From the NCBI RefSeq assembly GCF_038592985.1, contig NZ_CP151951.1, forward strand, positions 1,231,001-1,295,000: a DNA stretch of 64,000 nt, in the 5' to 3' direction. The notes beneath the pieces were generated by a model, which worked only from the letters and a program-made list of their open reading frames with translations, was not told the origin of the DNA and ran no database searches. How positions within the stretch are numbered: the stretch's first letter is position 1; the number at the start of each line of letters is the position of its first letter. Shown piece after piece: positions 63,649 through 64,000 of the stretch. A program made the translations under genes and the position numbers. The DNA comes from Paenibacillus sp. FSL R10-2782 (GTDB lineage: Bacteria > Bacillota > Bacilli > Paenibacillales > Paenibacillaceae).

Positions 63649-64000
63649 ATGATGATTCAAAAAATATTGTATCTTCGCAATTTTGCCAGCAAGGTGAACG
63701 GGGACTCATACAATTTGCAGGAAGTCGGCTTGGGCAAGGCACTCGTTCGGAAAGGCTTCGATTGCGACATTGTCTACTACAACGACCACAAGGAAACTCA
63801 TCTGGAGCAGGTATACCGTCACGAAGGCTGCACATTGCGCATCATATGGCTCCACGGATTGAAGTTCCTGAGCAACAGCATCTACAGGGATGTCCTCAAG
63901 GATTCGTTTTTGGCTGCTTATGATTGGGTCATCTCCACAGAATACAACCAGATCATGACTTATCTGCTTTCCCGCAAATGTCCGGAAAAGCTGGTGCTGT
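63649..64000 (+). CDS. Glycosyltransferase, N-terminal part (GT4-like, runs off the window)
   Basis: 117 codons of an open gene starting at ATG 63649 or 63652 with GGCAGGAG upstream. It begins QKILYLRNFASKVNGDSYNL and continues QEVGLGKALVRKGFDCDIVYY, the usual N-domain of GT-B glycosyltransferases with a Gly-rich donor-side turn. The rest lies beyond the window, so family 4 is likely but not proven. It continues the EPS locus after a repeat-rich gap and probably has its own promoter. Confidence 0.7.
   Translation, partial: MMIQKILYLRNFASKVNGDSYNLQEVGLGKALVRKGFDCDIVYYNDHKETHLEQVYRHEGCTLRIIWLHGLKFLSNSIYRDVLKDSFLAAYDWVISTEYNQIMTYLLSRKCPEKLVL

Overview
The window looks like chromosome of a Paenibacillus, closest in character to P. 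polymyxa. The reasons are a moderate GC content, strong AGGAGG-type ribosome binding sites, frequent GTG and TTG starts, a PBSX-like tail cluster, a Gram-positive lipoprotein signal, a SleB-type spore/cell-wall hydrolase, and a very large exopolysaccharide (EPS) locus whose gene content recalls the paenan locus of P. polymyxa. Species assignment is inference from gene content; no database was searched.

Region 1 (1-14.4 kb) is a contractile-tail module of PBSX/XkdN-XkdU type: tail chaperone with a -1 frameshift site, tape measure, LysM tail protein, hub, baseplate proteins, then two successive XkdU-plus-fibre sets (the second begins with a duplicated xkdU that still carries the 3' end of xkdT), holin and GH25 muramidase. 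No capsid, integrase or terminase gene is visible, but the left edge is cut.

Region 2 (14.4-33.9 kb) is ordinary chromosome: a peptide/nickel-type ABC importer without its ATPases, dGTPase, LLM flavin oxidoreductase, RNA methyltransferase, D-2-hydroxyacid dehydrogenase (the only reverse-strand gene in this part), 2H phosphodiesterase, cell-wall hydrolase, UPF0173 metal-dependent hydrolase, glutamate synthase large subunit, and a NarL-type two-component system that ends next to the EPS locus.

Region 3 (33.9-64 kb) is the EPS locus. A long, tightly packed operon (34.07-48.6 kb) holds chain-length regulator (Wzz), tyrosine-kinase-like ATPase, galU, initiating phosphosugar transferase, glycosyltransferases, two Wzy-like proteins, Wzx and ugd. 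After a repeat-rich gap come manC, a secreted GH26 mannanase behind a cyclic-di-GMP-I riboswitch, and a membrane-anchored glycosidase-like protein. A reverse-strand XRE regulator faces a second EPS operon with its own Wzz, kinase-like protein, initiating transferase, GDP-fucose genes (fcl, gmd), Wzx and a zinc-ribbon glycosyltransferase; another glycosyltransferase runs off the right edge. Together the genes supply UDP-Glc, UDP-GlcA, GDP-Man and GDP-Fuc, start repeat units on undecaprenyl phosphate with two different transferases, and flip and polymerise them by the Wzx/Wzy route, so more than one polymer is probably made.

The most interesting signals are regulatory: the c-di-GMP aptamer whose closing stem contains the mannanase ribosome binding site; palindromic operators placed inside the promoter of the second EPS operon; a family of nested-palindrome repeats confined to gaps in the EPS locus; a second kinase-like protein with the P-loop lysine replaced by arginine; and a 13-nt perfect complement between a distant leader segment and the ribosome binding site of the peptide-binding lipoprotein.
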